NCBI RefSeq assembly: GCF_035083965.1
Contig: NC_089732.1
Coordinates: 10,927,424 to 10,991,423 of the forward strand
Length of the DNA stretch: 64,000 nucleotides
Direction: 5' to 3'
From: Branchiostoma lanceolatum
Lineage: Eukaryota; Chordata; Leptocardii; Amphioxiformes; Branchiostomatidae
Every line of letters begins with the position of its first letter. Position 1 is the stretch's first letter. Below are positions 22,911-34,879 of this stretch, piece after piece. Position numbers and translations under genes: made by a program. The notes under the pieces were generated by a model that worked only from the letters and a program-made list of their open reading frames with translations, was not told the origin of the DNA and searched no databases.

Positions 22911-25600
22911 GCTAAGCGAACGTAAAATAAATCTATGTACAAATCCTGACGTTAACGTCATGTCATCTTCCTCTATCTCCCTGTGCCCACGTTGTAACGT
23001 CGTTAGCGGACCGCAGGTGATGGTTAAGAAAATGAACTGTCCACATCTATCGCCGAAAACCATTTTTCACAAACCACTTTTGCTCCTTCGGTAAGCCACA
23101 AAATTGGATAATGTGTTTAGCTTACAAACAAGGGGGAATAATAAATGGTTTATCTAGTTATAGTCCCACGTGAGATATTGCTGTTTAGGCCTAGAAATAA
23201 GTATACTCTGATGGAATTCCGTAATCCTGATTATCAAATCCTAAGCGTCATAATATCGCCTTAATCTTAATCCTTATCCAAACAAAAGTGACACGGTTAT
23301 TTCCGGGGCGAAATCCCCTGTTACATCCACTTCAGTGAGAACATATAGGTCGTTATCTATTTAGAATTGTCAATCTGATAACTTGTTAAGTCTCGTGTGG
23401 GCTGTAACAACATAAACCTTAATCTGGCAATCTTTAGATTTAATTGCTAATTAACGCTTAATTTTACAGTCCAGCTGGAAACCAATACAAAATGTTACAC
23501 CAGATGGCATAGTCGTAATTTGGATAAGGGAAATAATTGTTACTTTATAAGTGTAGCAAAATCTTAGCTACATTTTGCTTGAAATGTTGCAATTTGATTA
23601 ATAGTTACAGGTTCATACGACATCTGGGTAGACAAAAGGTTAGACAATTATACGTTTTGAAAGGAAAAGTAGAGTAGAGTAGAATTTTCGGTCAGGTAGG
23701 ACTGCTCCAGTTTAGACCGCTCTTCATTGTTGAATTCCATTTCACTCAACTGTCATGGTGGGTTTGTGTGGATGTTCCAAAGCTCTGTGGTTGTACTTTA
23801 CAGGGTGAACTTCCATGTACCTGTCGAATCTGAAAAGGTCGTGGTAGGAAAACAATACAGTGTCAATTTCTCCTGCATTCAAACTTTGCATGTGAAAAAG
23901 GAAGTATTGTCTTGCCATTGTCTGCTGTAAAATTGTAATCCCATTCAGGGTAGTGCTTTAAACTTTTAGATGAAATGCCAACTTGAATAGGGATCTTTCA
24001 TTTAATGTGATACTGATATGCAGCATGCCTTCAATGCTGCTGTACCAGAATGTAACATTATGTATTGTAATCTTTTTAAGCAAAAACACCGAAAATTAGA
24101 TACAAGGTGCTTATTCATTATAGTTTATGATATTGTGCGATAACTTGCAGGAAGTAAGAATATTACATTTACAGACAAAAATTTGCATTTTATAAGACTA
24201 CTTTAGAGGTGTGGCTGTATCTTAGTGCCAGTCTACAATCACCACCTACTACTAGTACTGGAATATTTTTAAAATCAAAGGCACTTGAGTATACAATCAT
24301 TTCGGGTCTTAGCCCATGGAGCAAATATCCTTGTTTAAACCTTCCGTTGTAGTGTAAAACTATGATGGCTTAAGTGTCAGTATTGAAAGGTTTCAGGCTG
24401 ACAGAAAAGAAATACATCTATAGATTATCAGTACAATCAGTATTCATCTTTGGCAATGAATTCTACAACATGTATATAAATGGTTTAACAGATTGAGACA
24501 TAAGGAACCTAAAACAACATTGCAGCCAATGAGCCCTTATTGTACAACTGGTTGAATTACATACTAATATTGTCTTAAAATGCACAAGAATAATACAAAC
24601 CGGGAATACTGGGATAATCATATAAAATATTATTTCAAAAGCAATAGGAGCACACTTATCCAAACTGAAGATCAAGAATAACAGTATGTACAATCAGAAA
24701 TTAGGATTTCAATCATTTGCATACTATAGATTATGGTATTCTGGTCGTCAGTTACTCCTAGAATGCTTTTAAGGGTCCTTCAGTAAATGGACCTTTTTGA
24801 AGTGAAATGCAATTGCAATGTACTGCGATGCTCAGAGTCACCCCTCAACGGTATTCAATGGTTGTTTGGCACGTTGTGTCAATTGTCTGTCCCATGCGTT
24901 CAGACAATGTCAGGGCGTGTATAGGTGTTCTGGCCAGCTTAGTGTCAATAATCAGGTGACGAACTTGGTGGAAGCAAGATTCGCGTGAATTACTGTGAAA
25001 AAGACTTCCACCTAAAGAATATTGCCGCAGGAGGCAAAGTAGCAACAGTACAAGTCAGTTAAAAAGATATTTACAGTAAGATATACATTGTACCAATGCA
25101 GAGCACAAAATACTATACATTTTACAACTTTCGTGATGTTTTATTTTTTTTGGCGACCAGCCTAAATTCAAGATACTGCAAATACGCAGTTCCAATGTTG
25201 CTGTAGTGCTACAGAATTGTTTTAACTGCAAATTCAGAACACAGGAAAAACTCCTTTTCCCTCTTACACTAAGTTACAGCGAAATAAAACCACTGTGAAA
25301 GTGAATTAGTTTACAGCACCCACCTGCAATTTGCAGAAAAAAATTGTTGTTGAGATTACACGATTTACAGAAAAAGATATGAGAAACACGAATTTGGGCT
25401 TGAATGAATCACAGAAGAGTATTGTAGAAAACTGAAATATTATAGGCATTGCCGGTTTGTCTCCAGTTGTACAATTGTCACCATTGAACAATTGGTTGCT
25501 ACAGATTATATTGTTAGAAGTTCTATAGTCAAAAAGATACCATATTTTGACAAATGTCATTTACCTGGAAATTGTGATGGAAAACAATGAAGAAAGAATG
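22911..25600. other. Long non-coding stretch, nothing recognised
   Basis: AT-rich sequence without conserved reading frames. If 22640-22910 is the 5' exon of the LAP gene, this and everything to 38316 is intron 1 (about 15 kb). Confidence 0.5.
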
Positions 25601-25621
25601 AATAAAGAAGTACGTTTAGTT

Positions 25622-25720
25622 CGCTGGGTACCACTGACTGGCTCAGTCTTTTCGCTAATCCGTGGTCAGCAAGCAAAAAGATTGAGCCATCGGTTACTAC
25701 GGAGGATGGGGCCCAGGCTA
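25622..25720. mobile_element. Palindromic MITE (atcctccgtagtaac family), copy 2
   Basis: 'cgctgggtaccactgactgg', 'ctcagtcttttcgct', inverted 'agcaaaaagattgagcc', 'ggttactacggaggatgggg' and 'cccagg'. It matches 10049-10134 in both arms and core. Confidence 0.75.
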
Positions 25721-25984
25721 GCATTTAGTATACTCCCTGCAGATAAGGGACATGTGTGCATGAGAATGTGCCACACCCACCTGACCTCACTTTCACTAGC
25801 TCTTGTTATCAAGAGGACTTGAAGTGTTTTTCCCTATATGGATGTTTACAACAGTAGCTTATTTACATGTACTGTATCATGTATCATCATTGTTTACATA
25901 ACATAGACACTTGCTTTGTCTCGAGTAACAAGCTAAATGTTAATGGAGGGGGGTGCTTTGTATTTGCTTTAGGTTCATGTTTGA

Positions 25985-26613
25985 TATAAGGAAGGAAGGA
26001 AGAAATGTAAAGATTTGTTAAATGGGTCCCCTAAGATTTCAGTTTGTCCCATGTGCTACAGTGTGAATGCCTACAAGCATATCTGTCAGTATGTTTATTC
26101 ATTTATTCCTTCTACAAATTAAGACTTGAGAAGGAAGGCAGACGAATTAAGACAAGGGAAGGAAGAAAAGATTTGTTAAATGGGTCTCCTAAGACTTCAG
26201 CTTGTCCCATGGACTACATTGTTTTATGTTTGTAGACATATCTATCAGTATGTTTATTTATTTATTTATTCCTTCTAGTACAAATTAAGACTCAAGAAGG
26301 AAGACAAATTAAGACAAAGGAAGAAAGAAAAGATTTCTTAAATCAATATATGGCTCCCCTAAGACTTCATCAGCTTGTCCTATGCACTACAGTGTTGTAT
26401 GTAACATTGTCATTAAAGATATCGGCCAGTACAGCTGCAGTTAGGTTTATTTATTTATTCCTTTTACAAATCAAGACTCGGGAAGGAAGACAAATTAAGA
26501 CAAAGAAAGGAAAGATTTGTTAAATGGCTTCAGCTTGTCCTATGCGCTACAGTGGTTTATGTTTGTAGAGATATCTGTCAGTACATTTATTAATTTATGC
26601 CTTCTACAAATTA
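25985..26613 (+). repeat. Four degenerate tandem copies of about 145-180 bp
   Basis: Each unit has 'gaaggaag', 'aaagatttgttaaatgg', 'cctaaga.ttca', 'cttgtcc.atg..ctacag', 'atatc.gtcagta' and 'tttatt.atttattccttcta' followed by 'caaattaaga'. Units begin near 25985, 26128, 26293 and 26473. No ORF is kept between units. Confidence 0.85.
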
Positions 26614-26849
26614 AGTCCATTCTACTACAAACGTACTGTGAATCTAGGCTGCCTGTTTTGATTTGATATATAGAAGCGGCCAAGAGGCAGGCGACTCACT
26701 CTCCGAATAATCAATAGAAGGATAATTAGAGTGATAAGAGATTAAGGTTTGGGATTTAGGCAAGGTGATTGCTTTTCGTTATACCCCCGGTAGTAGCCAT
26801 TCTCATAAGGTTCAATATCCTGGCATAGGTTGCAGAATAGTCAAGATTT

Positions 26850-26888
26850 ACATATCATGGTTCTATATAGAACCATGATCATATGTAA
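26850..26888. repeat. Short near-perfect palindrome
   Basis: 'atggttctatatagaaccat' is a perfect 20-base palindrome, extended by 'catatc' / 'gatcatatg' on the sides. Confidence 0.7.
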
Positions 26889-27834
26889 AAGAATATGATT
26901 TGATATTCAGAGATTTGCTGTGTATACTCTCATTGTAGCAGACAGTATATCACTATCATATTTGGTTAATAAGATCATACAAGTATAATTGAAAGTTAGG
27001 GCATGTAAATTTGATAGCCCGATTGTCATATTGTTCAGAACTTCTGTAACACAATAACATGGTATAAAAGGGTTATCGTATATATAATGCTACATGTAAA
27101 AAATGTATATCCCTTACACTGTTACAGTTTCTGAAATAGGTATTTGCAATAATATTGTACAGATAAGCCCCATTGTGATGATAACAGAAACATGTATGTA
27201 TACTTAAGTAGGCTTGTAGGCAAGGCATAAGATTCTGCATACATCAGAGACAAAGTAAGTATTGCTAAGTGCTCAAAGTGCTTTTACTAGTACTTCTTAA
27301 TGCTAGGTTAATCCATCGTTCCATTGTAATATTGCGGTCTGATGTATTGTCACCGCTGATATTGTCTTAAAGATCGCACTGCAGAAACGTGCCACCAGCA
27401 AGTGAATCTTCTAATCCTGGTCCCTCCAACTTTCAAGACTCCCTAGGCACTTCCCTTATCAGCCAGATGATTGATGACAGCACATATACTAGTATATCTT
27501 GCATTTTCCAAATGTTAGCCAAAAGGGTAAAGATAAATCCAGTTGTCCTGTCCAATTGAGGTACTTAAAAATTAATTTCGTACCATTTTTGGACCCTAGA
27601 TGAAAAAGATTATCTGGATGTATAATTTGAAATATAAATACACAGAAAAGGCTTTAAAGTGTAATATCAAAATTTATTTTGATACTGAAAATTCCGCTAT
27701 TATACATTTATGTAGATTTATTTGCCGTTGTTGTTTTATGCACAGAATGCACCTCAGAAAACAGGTGCCAATCAGAAGAAGGTAACAATCCAACTGACAT
27801 AATGGCCAGAAGTTTGTAAGTTTTGTTGTTAGTC

Positions 27835-28130
27835 CAGGTTGATTCGATTATATGGATTACATCAATTTTCCATTTCAAAAAAAAAGTTCTCAAAGCTCAA
27901 AAATGTTGTAAATTGTACAAACAGCTGCAAAATGAGCAAATACATGCCATCAATTACAAAAAAAAATATATTTCAGGAAAGGGATAGTTTTACTAATGTT
28001 GCAGAATGCCAAAGTCAATTCCAAAGATGTGAAAGAACAAAAATGAAGAATCTATTATTCAGTATACCAATGTGTTAAGGCATTAGCTCACCCTTCATGA
28101 CCAGGAACCAGTATCCCTACTTTGTAATTA
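27835..28130 (+). mobile_element. Family T element, copy D (left part)
   Basis: 'gttgattcgattatatggat', 'tacatcaattttccatttc', 'acagctgcaaaatgagcaaa', 'atatatttcaggaaagggat', 'gtgaaagaacaaaaatgaag'. It matches copy A throughout and the left half of copy E. Confidence 0.75.
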
Positions 28131-28377
28131 GCTTTGCTTCAGTCTGTCTTGGTCATTTCCTCTGTCCAGCGTACAAATATACATTTCAGACTTTGTAAAG
28201 TTCAGCCAACAAGCAATGAAATTGAGCCGGGCAATCCCTTTCAATTGCCCCACCACGAGCCATGCGACACCGATCACTCTAGGAGTCCATTTGCGAAGCG
28301 TTCAGGCCATTCTAAGAATGTTGTTGAAGTTATCAGGGCTTGAAATTCATTTTTGGGAATAGGTGCACTGATGTACC

Positions 28378-28498
28378 TAAGGCCACACCAATTTAACTTC
28401 TTGGTTAACAAATTTTTATTTTCAAAGAAAAAATTGGAAAATTGAAAAAATTGGAAAATAAAAATTCGTTAACCAAGAAATTAAATTGGTGTGGCCTA
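28378..28498. mobile_element. 121-bp foldback MITE (aggccacaccaattt family), copy 1
   Basis: 'aggccacaccaatttaactt' with 'cttggttaacaaatttttat' on the left, and the inverse 'aaaattcgttaaccaag' with 'aaattggtgtggcct' on the right. It is almost all stem. It is inserted inside the hAT-like element at 28334-28970, so it is younger than that element. Confidence 0.85.
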
Positions 28499-28606
28499 AC
28501 GTTACGATTTAGGTGCACAGACAATAATTTGGGTGCACAGTATAGTTATTATTTATATACAAAATAAAATAGAATTTCAGCGAAACCTAGTTACAAACCT
28601 TCACTT

Positions 28607-28690
28607 GAAAGTTCATCTGTGTTGGTAGAAGTCATTCTGAATGGAGTTTAAACTGTAAACGCCAACACAAAAATTGGACTTACCCAAATT
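28607..28690 (+). repeat. Dispersed repeat, second copy of 5676-5760
   Basis: 'cttgaaagttcatctgtgtt', 'ggtagaagtcattctg' and 'ttggacttacccaaat', as in the SLC46-like intron 6. It sits inside the hAT-like element. Confidence 0.65.
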
Positions 28691-28970
28691 TTGTAGTTAC
28701 AAACCTTATTGCCTCTCATCAGAGCTTGACTCTGAAGTCCATTAGTTACTATCTGGAAAATCCTAAACAAGAATGTTTTTCATATTTTTCAAGACTTTTA
28801 AATATTCTGTATACTATTAATTATTACTAACGTACAATGGCTTACTGCATGTCTGTAATGTACGCAAATATTGAGGCGCACCGGTGCACTCGCAGGCAAA
28901 AATTAGGTGCACAGCTCCAATTTTGGGTGCACAAAAGTGCATAATTATGCACCATGTATTTGGAGCCCTG

Positions 28971-31127
28971 CATTGTGCATGGCGGACAGGCCGCATGATG
29001 GATGTAAGGTGTCCTGGAGTTGTGCCAGAGCTCAACCTGTCAGGACCAGAACCTGCAGGCTGGTGTAGCCTCCTGTGTACCATATCCGCCCAGCTGGGCA
29101 GCCAACCTTACTGATCACAGGGCAGACTACATATACCTGTCTGCACGGGCCGGGCTAGCTGCCGGGAAAACAAAATATGGACCCCGCAAATAGATCTCGA
29201 GGCGCGCACGATTCATCCAGCTGGTAGGGATGTTATCTATTACAGTCCTTTATTACAATCTATCAACAGAATATACTTCTATATAGGATTTATGTGATAG
29301 TATATAGTGGTATTTTGTAGTCTAATATTTATTGATGGTTAGATATGATATTGAAACAAGGACGAATGGTAAGAACTGTCTTCGTTATATTGTTGAATAT
29401 GATTTTTGTACAGAATTCTGTTGGGAAAATTGTGTTTTCTTTTGCCACGTACCCCAGGGAAATTGGGGCCTGAGTTGTCATCATATGTAGGCGGAGCGCC
29501 TGCCCTGATATCTTTGGCATTATTTAGCATTCTTTACCTTCACTGCTAATTTTCTCTGACACCTTGTACATTTTAGATAATGATAACAATGACAGGATCT
29601 TCTACTAGTCGGAGGTGTTGTCTTAAATGTTGTTGTTTATGTACAATGTCACCTTGGCTTTCATCTCCGAGTTGAAGACAGTGAAATATTGCCGGGCCCA
29701 TATCGTTGAGTGATGATGATTATGAATGCGTGGAGCACATTTGTATGCAACACAGGGGTTAGGTAACATCATATGGACAACGTAATATTTGACCAAATTC
29801 TCTTGGAATCCCCCAGCTTTAGTCTTCATATAGCTGGAGAGATCTGAAGTTGTATAAAGTAATATAATATTACTCCTTGGGGGTGATAATTTCAAACAAC
29901 CTGCTGGGTCCAAAATTGAGGTGAGGGTACGTTATGACAGGTGGAAGGATTTCTGCAGTTAGTATATGATTTGAGAACAGGTTTTGTTTAATTTTCAACA
30001 GCAAAACTTTACTACTTTCAGAAGGTGGGTTGGCCACGCTGTATCTAAGATAAACTCTGGTCCTTAGAATAGAAATGAATGAAAAATTATGCCATATATT
30101 TTATGTTGGATATTCAATATATGTATATCCTCTGATAGTTGCTCACGCTGAATGATGACAGTCAAGATATTATCCCTCATTGCATTTTCGTCTACTCTTC
30201 TAGCTTTCCTCACTCCCCCTAAGAGTGACTACAGTGTCTGTTAGATATTGTAGTTGCACATTGGGGAATCTAGATTCTGTTAATGGCCCCATATGTCATT
30301 CTTGGTAGAGGGGGTCAATGGCAAATGAATTCATTGGCACCCTCTTGTATTGTACCTCGAGGTTGGCAACTTTTAGTTAAAGCTCTGTTGAATTTTGTGC
30401 CTCTTTTTGTAATGTATTCTTTAACTTGGAACCTGCTGAAAACTTATCATATATAATTATTTTGTTTTTAGATTTAATTTAGCTCTTTGTCAAAGATAAG
30501 TGTGAATGCACTCGAGAATTTTGTCAAGTATTTGTGTTGTATTCTTCCTTGCCAAAACTTGCTAAAACTGTTATTTAAAAAACTGCATTGAACGAATATT
30601 CATGGTTATTATTGAATCAGCAAAAATGTGTCTCCAAGATTTATGATGATGAATTTTGTCATTTACATTCCGTCATCTTCATCAATTCCCATTGGAGGCA
30701 CCACAGCACTGAAAATTCATCTAAATCTGAGGAGACTTGATTTTCAAGTAGACATTTTTTGCAGTGTTAAAATTTTGTGTTAGGCACTAAAGGTACATTA
30801 CTGAATGAAAATTTGGTATGATTTCATGGTGGAAAGGTTACCACAAAAACAATCACTGCAAATATTTCAAGATGTGCGGTATGTCACAGATGATACTGGT
30901 GGTTGGTTCAGTTACTGATTATCATGTAGTTTTCACTGATACCTGTCACTGGTACTGATAGTCAGCTAATGATGCGGTGGTGAATCCCCAATGACACGTT
31001 GATCATCAGTGACAACAAACATTGAATATTCATTTCCAAGTAGTATTTCAGTATAATCATAATCTTTTCTATGTTCTTATCCAGTCTTATCCAGCACTAA
31101 TGAGGAATTTTACATTATACTTACTGA
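28971..31127. other. Non-coding, nothing recognised
   Basis: AT-rich. A GC-richer patch at 28985-29225 contains 'gggccgggctagctgccggg' but no ORF with recognisable content. No repeats identified by eye. Confidence 0.45.
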
Positions 31128-31543
31128 TAAGGCCATACCAATAAAATTTATTGGTTGGATATTTTCATGTCAAATTTTAACAAGAAGATATCATGAAAAC
31201 AGAGGGCATGGAGAGAAACTGGCATCTGACTCTTGTTCACTCCCTGATACTGTAAATACAGAAATGTTCACGATGGTTTTATGTTAGCAGTTTTTGCGCT
31301 GAAATCTTTACCGATGATGATGAAAATCACTGTGAAAAGCCATTCCATTGTGTGACTGTAGTCACTACTATTGTTTCAAATGTGAACACTCTATTTTCTA
31401 CCTACTGTGAAATTCAATCCCCTCAAACATTTCTGCATTTACTGTGTGTACCACGCTACAGACTCTTCTCAGAGTCAGACAGTTTTCATGTTGATATTCG
31501 AATTCCAACATAGCTAAACCAAGAAATTAAATTGGTATTGCCT
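31128..31543. mobile_element. Longer relative of the aggccacaccaattt family, copy 2
   Basis: The left end 'taaggccataccaataaaat' and right end 'aaattaaattggtattgcct' are inverted and match the arms at 28378-28498. The 416-bp interior has 'gaagatatcatgaaaac' and no ORF. This may be the parent form from which the short foldback was derived. Confidence 0.6.
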
Positions 31544-32029
31544 GAATAAAGATGTAAGTAAAAGTAAAAGGTATTTTTTTCCTCAGCATTTTTTTCCTGG
31601 ACATTTTATCCCCAGCCCCATCCGGTAGTAGTTGGCCAACCCAATAACGCCCCCTCAGTGCTGTATGACAGCGTCCTGTCAAGGGAATAACTGACAGCCT
31701 AGCTGCTAAGCTGAGGACTGGGGCTACGCATAGAAAGAAACAAAGTACTCTAACCATCGTCACTCTTGCCTTTTGGCATAGCCGTAGGGAAGCTATCATT
31801 TGCATTCTCAGGTATAAAGCCACAAAGTGCCCAGGAAGAGTGGGCTACTTAGTGTATACTCTAAGGAGATGTCTTAGATTGGCCGATAGACTTTTACAAG
31901 TCCTGGATGAACCTTGCAGGGCCAAATTTGCATTCCCAACATCCCCTCTCGGAGTGCTAATTGAGGGAGAGTACGGGAACAGGGAATTCATCCGCCCTCA
32001 CTTGTACTAGTGTGCTGGCTGGGGACATG

Positions 32030-32409
32030 AAGGCCTCAAAATTTATCTTTGTGAATAGGTGCACTGGTGCACCTAACCAAAAAAAATTAGGTGCACAGAG
32101 AGAATTTTGGGTGAACAACAATCGGAATAAAGTAGAATGTCAGTAAAACATAATCACAAAGTTTAACACTATATATACTTCCACTTATAAGAATTAATCA
32201 ATCGGTAATTCTAAAGCTAACTTTGAAATTGTACTCATACATCAGATAAATTATAACAAAGTTTAAATTGCTTTTTCTGATACTTATATTTCAAGAATAT
32301 ACTGTATACTAGTGTACCTTTAAACCCTATAGTGTACAAAAATGTCTAGGTGCACAGCTACAAGTTTGGGTGCACAAACTTGCACATGCATCCAGTGTTT
32401 CGAGCCCTG
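32030..32409. mobile_element. hAT-like non-autonomous element, copy 2
   Basis: 'gtgaataggtgcactggtgc', 'aaattaggtgcacagag', 'ttttgggtg.ac', then 'taggtgcacagctacaagtt', 'tgggtgcacaaa' and 'gtttcgagccctg' follow the same order as 28334-28970. The left terminus is degraded. 'acatg' flanks both ends, which may be part of a target duplication. Confidence 0.6.
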
Positions 32410-32953
32410 ACATGGCATGATGAATATTCCCATTTTCAACCACATCATCAATATAGCCATCTGACAGGGTACGAGACCATGAGGAAGGAAAATTAAAACT
32501 CCAGTCAGAGACCTCACTTGGCCTTGGGGTTGACACCAACAGTACGTGGCAATTATAAGGTTGTGCTGAATGATCTTAGGCTAATAAATGAATACTCAGT
32601 TAAGTGCTGCACGTAACCTTAAAATCAAGTCAAGGTAACATACAATGTTCCAATAAAGAAACAGCGTAATTTGAATAGCTATCTGACAATAGGAATATAC
32701 TATTAGTTACTAAATGCAATTATGCAATTTATGATACTGTATCACATATCGTATCGGATGACTGCGTTTCAGCATGATGTACATAATAATTTGACATGTA
32801 CATGTAGTTTTATCTAAAACAACCCATTGGAATTTCATACACAAAGTAGCTATAGGTGATTTTTTTCTAATGACATTGCCAACCTTACTAAGGATGCGAC
32901 CTTTAATGCGGCATTAGAACATTTAATCATAGAAAGATTGAAAGGATATTGTT
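32410..32953. other. Non-coding, nothing recognised
   Basis: AT-rich sequence between transposon copies. No conserved frame or repeat seen. Confidence 0.45.
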
Positions 32954-33028
32954 TTAACCTTTTGCACACTGAAATAGCTGTTTGGCACCCAATTCCCTAT
33001 TGATTACAGGCAGCAGGGAGAAGGTTAA
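32954..33028 (-). mobile_element. TTAA-bounded mini-element (ttaaccttctccctgct family), copy 1
   Basis: Minus-strand copy of an 80-bp unit: 'ttaaccttctccctgctgcc', 'tgtaa.caatag.gaat.gg', 'gtgccaaac.gct', 'agtgtgc.aaaggttaa'. The ends are inverted and start and finish in TTAA. Other copies are at 39750-39830 and 45216-45296. Confidence 0.75.
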
Positions 33029-33458
33029 GTTAACTGAAGTATATTATACTAGTTTATGTGGTAGACTGTTACTATTAGTGAATGTTTATATCCCTATTTG
33101 AGATAGCCATATAGGGTCGACAAAAATCCCACCTGTTAATAAGACTGCATTCCCCCCCCCCCCTTATCAACTTTATTTTTGTGTTTCCTATATATATGTA
33201 TGATGGTATATTACATTCAGTCTCTGAACTGTGATAAATGGTGTAGACAAATGGACTGGATTGGCCCCCATCTTGTACCTAGACTTGAATGGATATCCAG
33301 TTTCTGGCCATCAATAAATATGCATGGCCTGTACTAGATAAAATCCATGGCAGGATCGCTGCAGGCAATCATACCATTGGCCTTGTTAAAGCAGTCAAAA
33401 CTGATAATGTCAGAGGAAGGTCATTTCTTACCCCTGCCAAGGAGGTAATGCATTCAGC

Positions 33459-33720
33459 CAAGTGTGTGTGTGTGTGTGTGTGTGTACATGTGTGTGTGTG
33501 TGTGTGTGTAGCATGTGCATGTGCATGTGCATGCGTGTGTGCATGTGTGTTAGTGTGCGTGCATGTGTTAGTGTGTATATATATTTGTATTTGTGCATGT
33601 GGGGTGTGTGTATGGGATTGTGTGACTGTGTGTATCTGTATGCTTGTGTGTCTGTAATTGTCTGTGTATGTACTGTGTACCTTTTAACAGAATCTGTGTT
33701 AGTGTGTATGTATGTGTGCC
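33459..33720. repeat. TG-rich microsatellite
   Basis: (TG)n with ATGTGC and TATATA interruptions. It produces spurious Val-Cys frames. Confidence 0.9.
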
Positions 33721-34879
33721 TATATGTTGATAACTGTAAAGCTGTAAAAGTATCTATTATATTTAGATATATGTCAGGAATTAAATGTTATTATCTATCA
33801 AACATTTTTCTTTCAAAAGGTCAAGTATAAATTTCGTCTGTCTACAAACAGTTTGCACGTTTGAAAACTGAGTGCTTGTTCAAGTTTGAGAATCGGTCCA
33901 CCTTGTTGGCTTTGCTTGTCAAAACACTGAGTTCAACAGTAGAAAATTTTCAATCACGTTTAAAGTTTGTTCAATAGGTAATTCAAACCACACAGCCCAA
34001 GTCATGAGTTTTAACTTAAGAGAAGACAGGCAAAGTCGTGAAAGGAAGAAACGTTTACAGAAAAAACAGTCTGCAGTTTTGAAAGTAAGCTTCTTGGATT
34101 ATATGAAGTAAGCTTCCTCCAAGTTGGTACGTGAAGAATGTGGTGCGTGTCCCGAGTTAACCAACCCCATCCCTCAGACAGCCCTGCTAATATCCAACCA
34201 CTGAGGCAATAATGCAAATGCATGGAGATATTACGTGCTTGGATAAATGGTCTCTACATTCATGACTCACGCCATATTCTATTAGTGCTCAAACATAAAA
34301 CTCGTGACTGCAAATGAAGACCTATACGGCAAGGGGAGGAAAGTCAATGTTGATCTCTTGCAGCAGACTCTTCCAAAAATAGACTGGAAAAGGACAGGCA
34401 CTCAGCTGTTCTGAAAGTGAGACGTCATGTGAAGGGCATACCAGTAGAACTAAGCATAGTTAAAAAGTATTTCGGACTTTTCTAGAAGGGCCAAGGTAAG
34501 GGGTCTAATTCCTCATAATTCATGATCGAATATGCCCAAGAATGTGTTTTTTTTTGTTTTGATTTTGGAAAAGATGATTTGGTTTAATTTCAAACTGATG
34601 ACCCTTGCCAAGAATGATAACTCAAGCATGTAGATTTCAATTGTTTTTGGCTTGTAGGTAGTTATGGTAATGAAAGAGATGCATATTATGCAATTTAGGA
34701 CATACTTTACATAATAAATGAAGAAAACTCAGCTATCTGTCTCTTTGGAGAGCTCCTGCAGTGAGGCTTTAATTCTGCCATTTTCCTCGCTGTAGGTGGC
34801 TCCTTGGAGCCCATGTTCTTAACACCATACGTAGCAGGTTGTTTTTAAAGTATTCCTTCGTTCACTTTTATGTTTTTCG
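33721..34879. other. Non-coding; upstream of and probably including the LINE 5' UTR
   Basis: No conserved ORF before 34880. The 5' boundary of the LINE could not be placed because no target duplication was recognised. Confidence 0.5.

Larger units (their letters stand above)
28334..28970. mobile_element. hAT-like non-autonomous element, copy 1, with nested insertions
   Basis: The left end 'cagggcttgaaatt' and right end 'tttggagccctg' are inverted. Inside are repeated 'aggtgcac' motifs ('aataggtgcactg', 'ttaggtgcacag', 'tttgggtgcacag', 'ggcgcaccggtgcac', 'ttaggtgcacagct'). The CAGGGCTYGAAA terminus is typical of hAT elements. It is interrupted by a foldback MITE (28378-28498) and by the repeat at 28607-28690. 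No clear 8-bp target duplication. Confidence 0.6.

Noticed and set aside
33289-33830. Two 122-codon frames rich in Val-Cys
   Set aside because: Run through the TG microsatellite; no homology or splice support.
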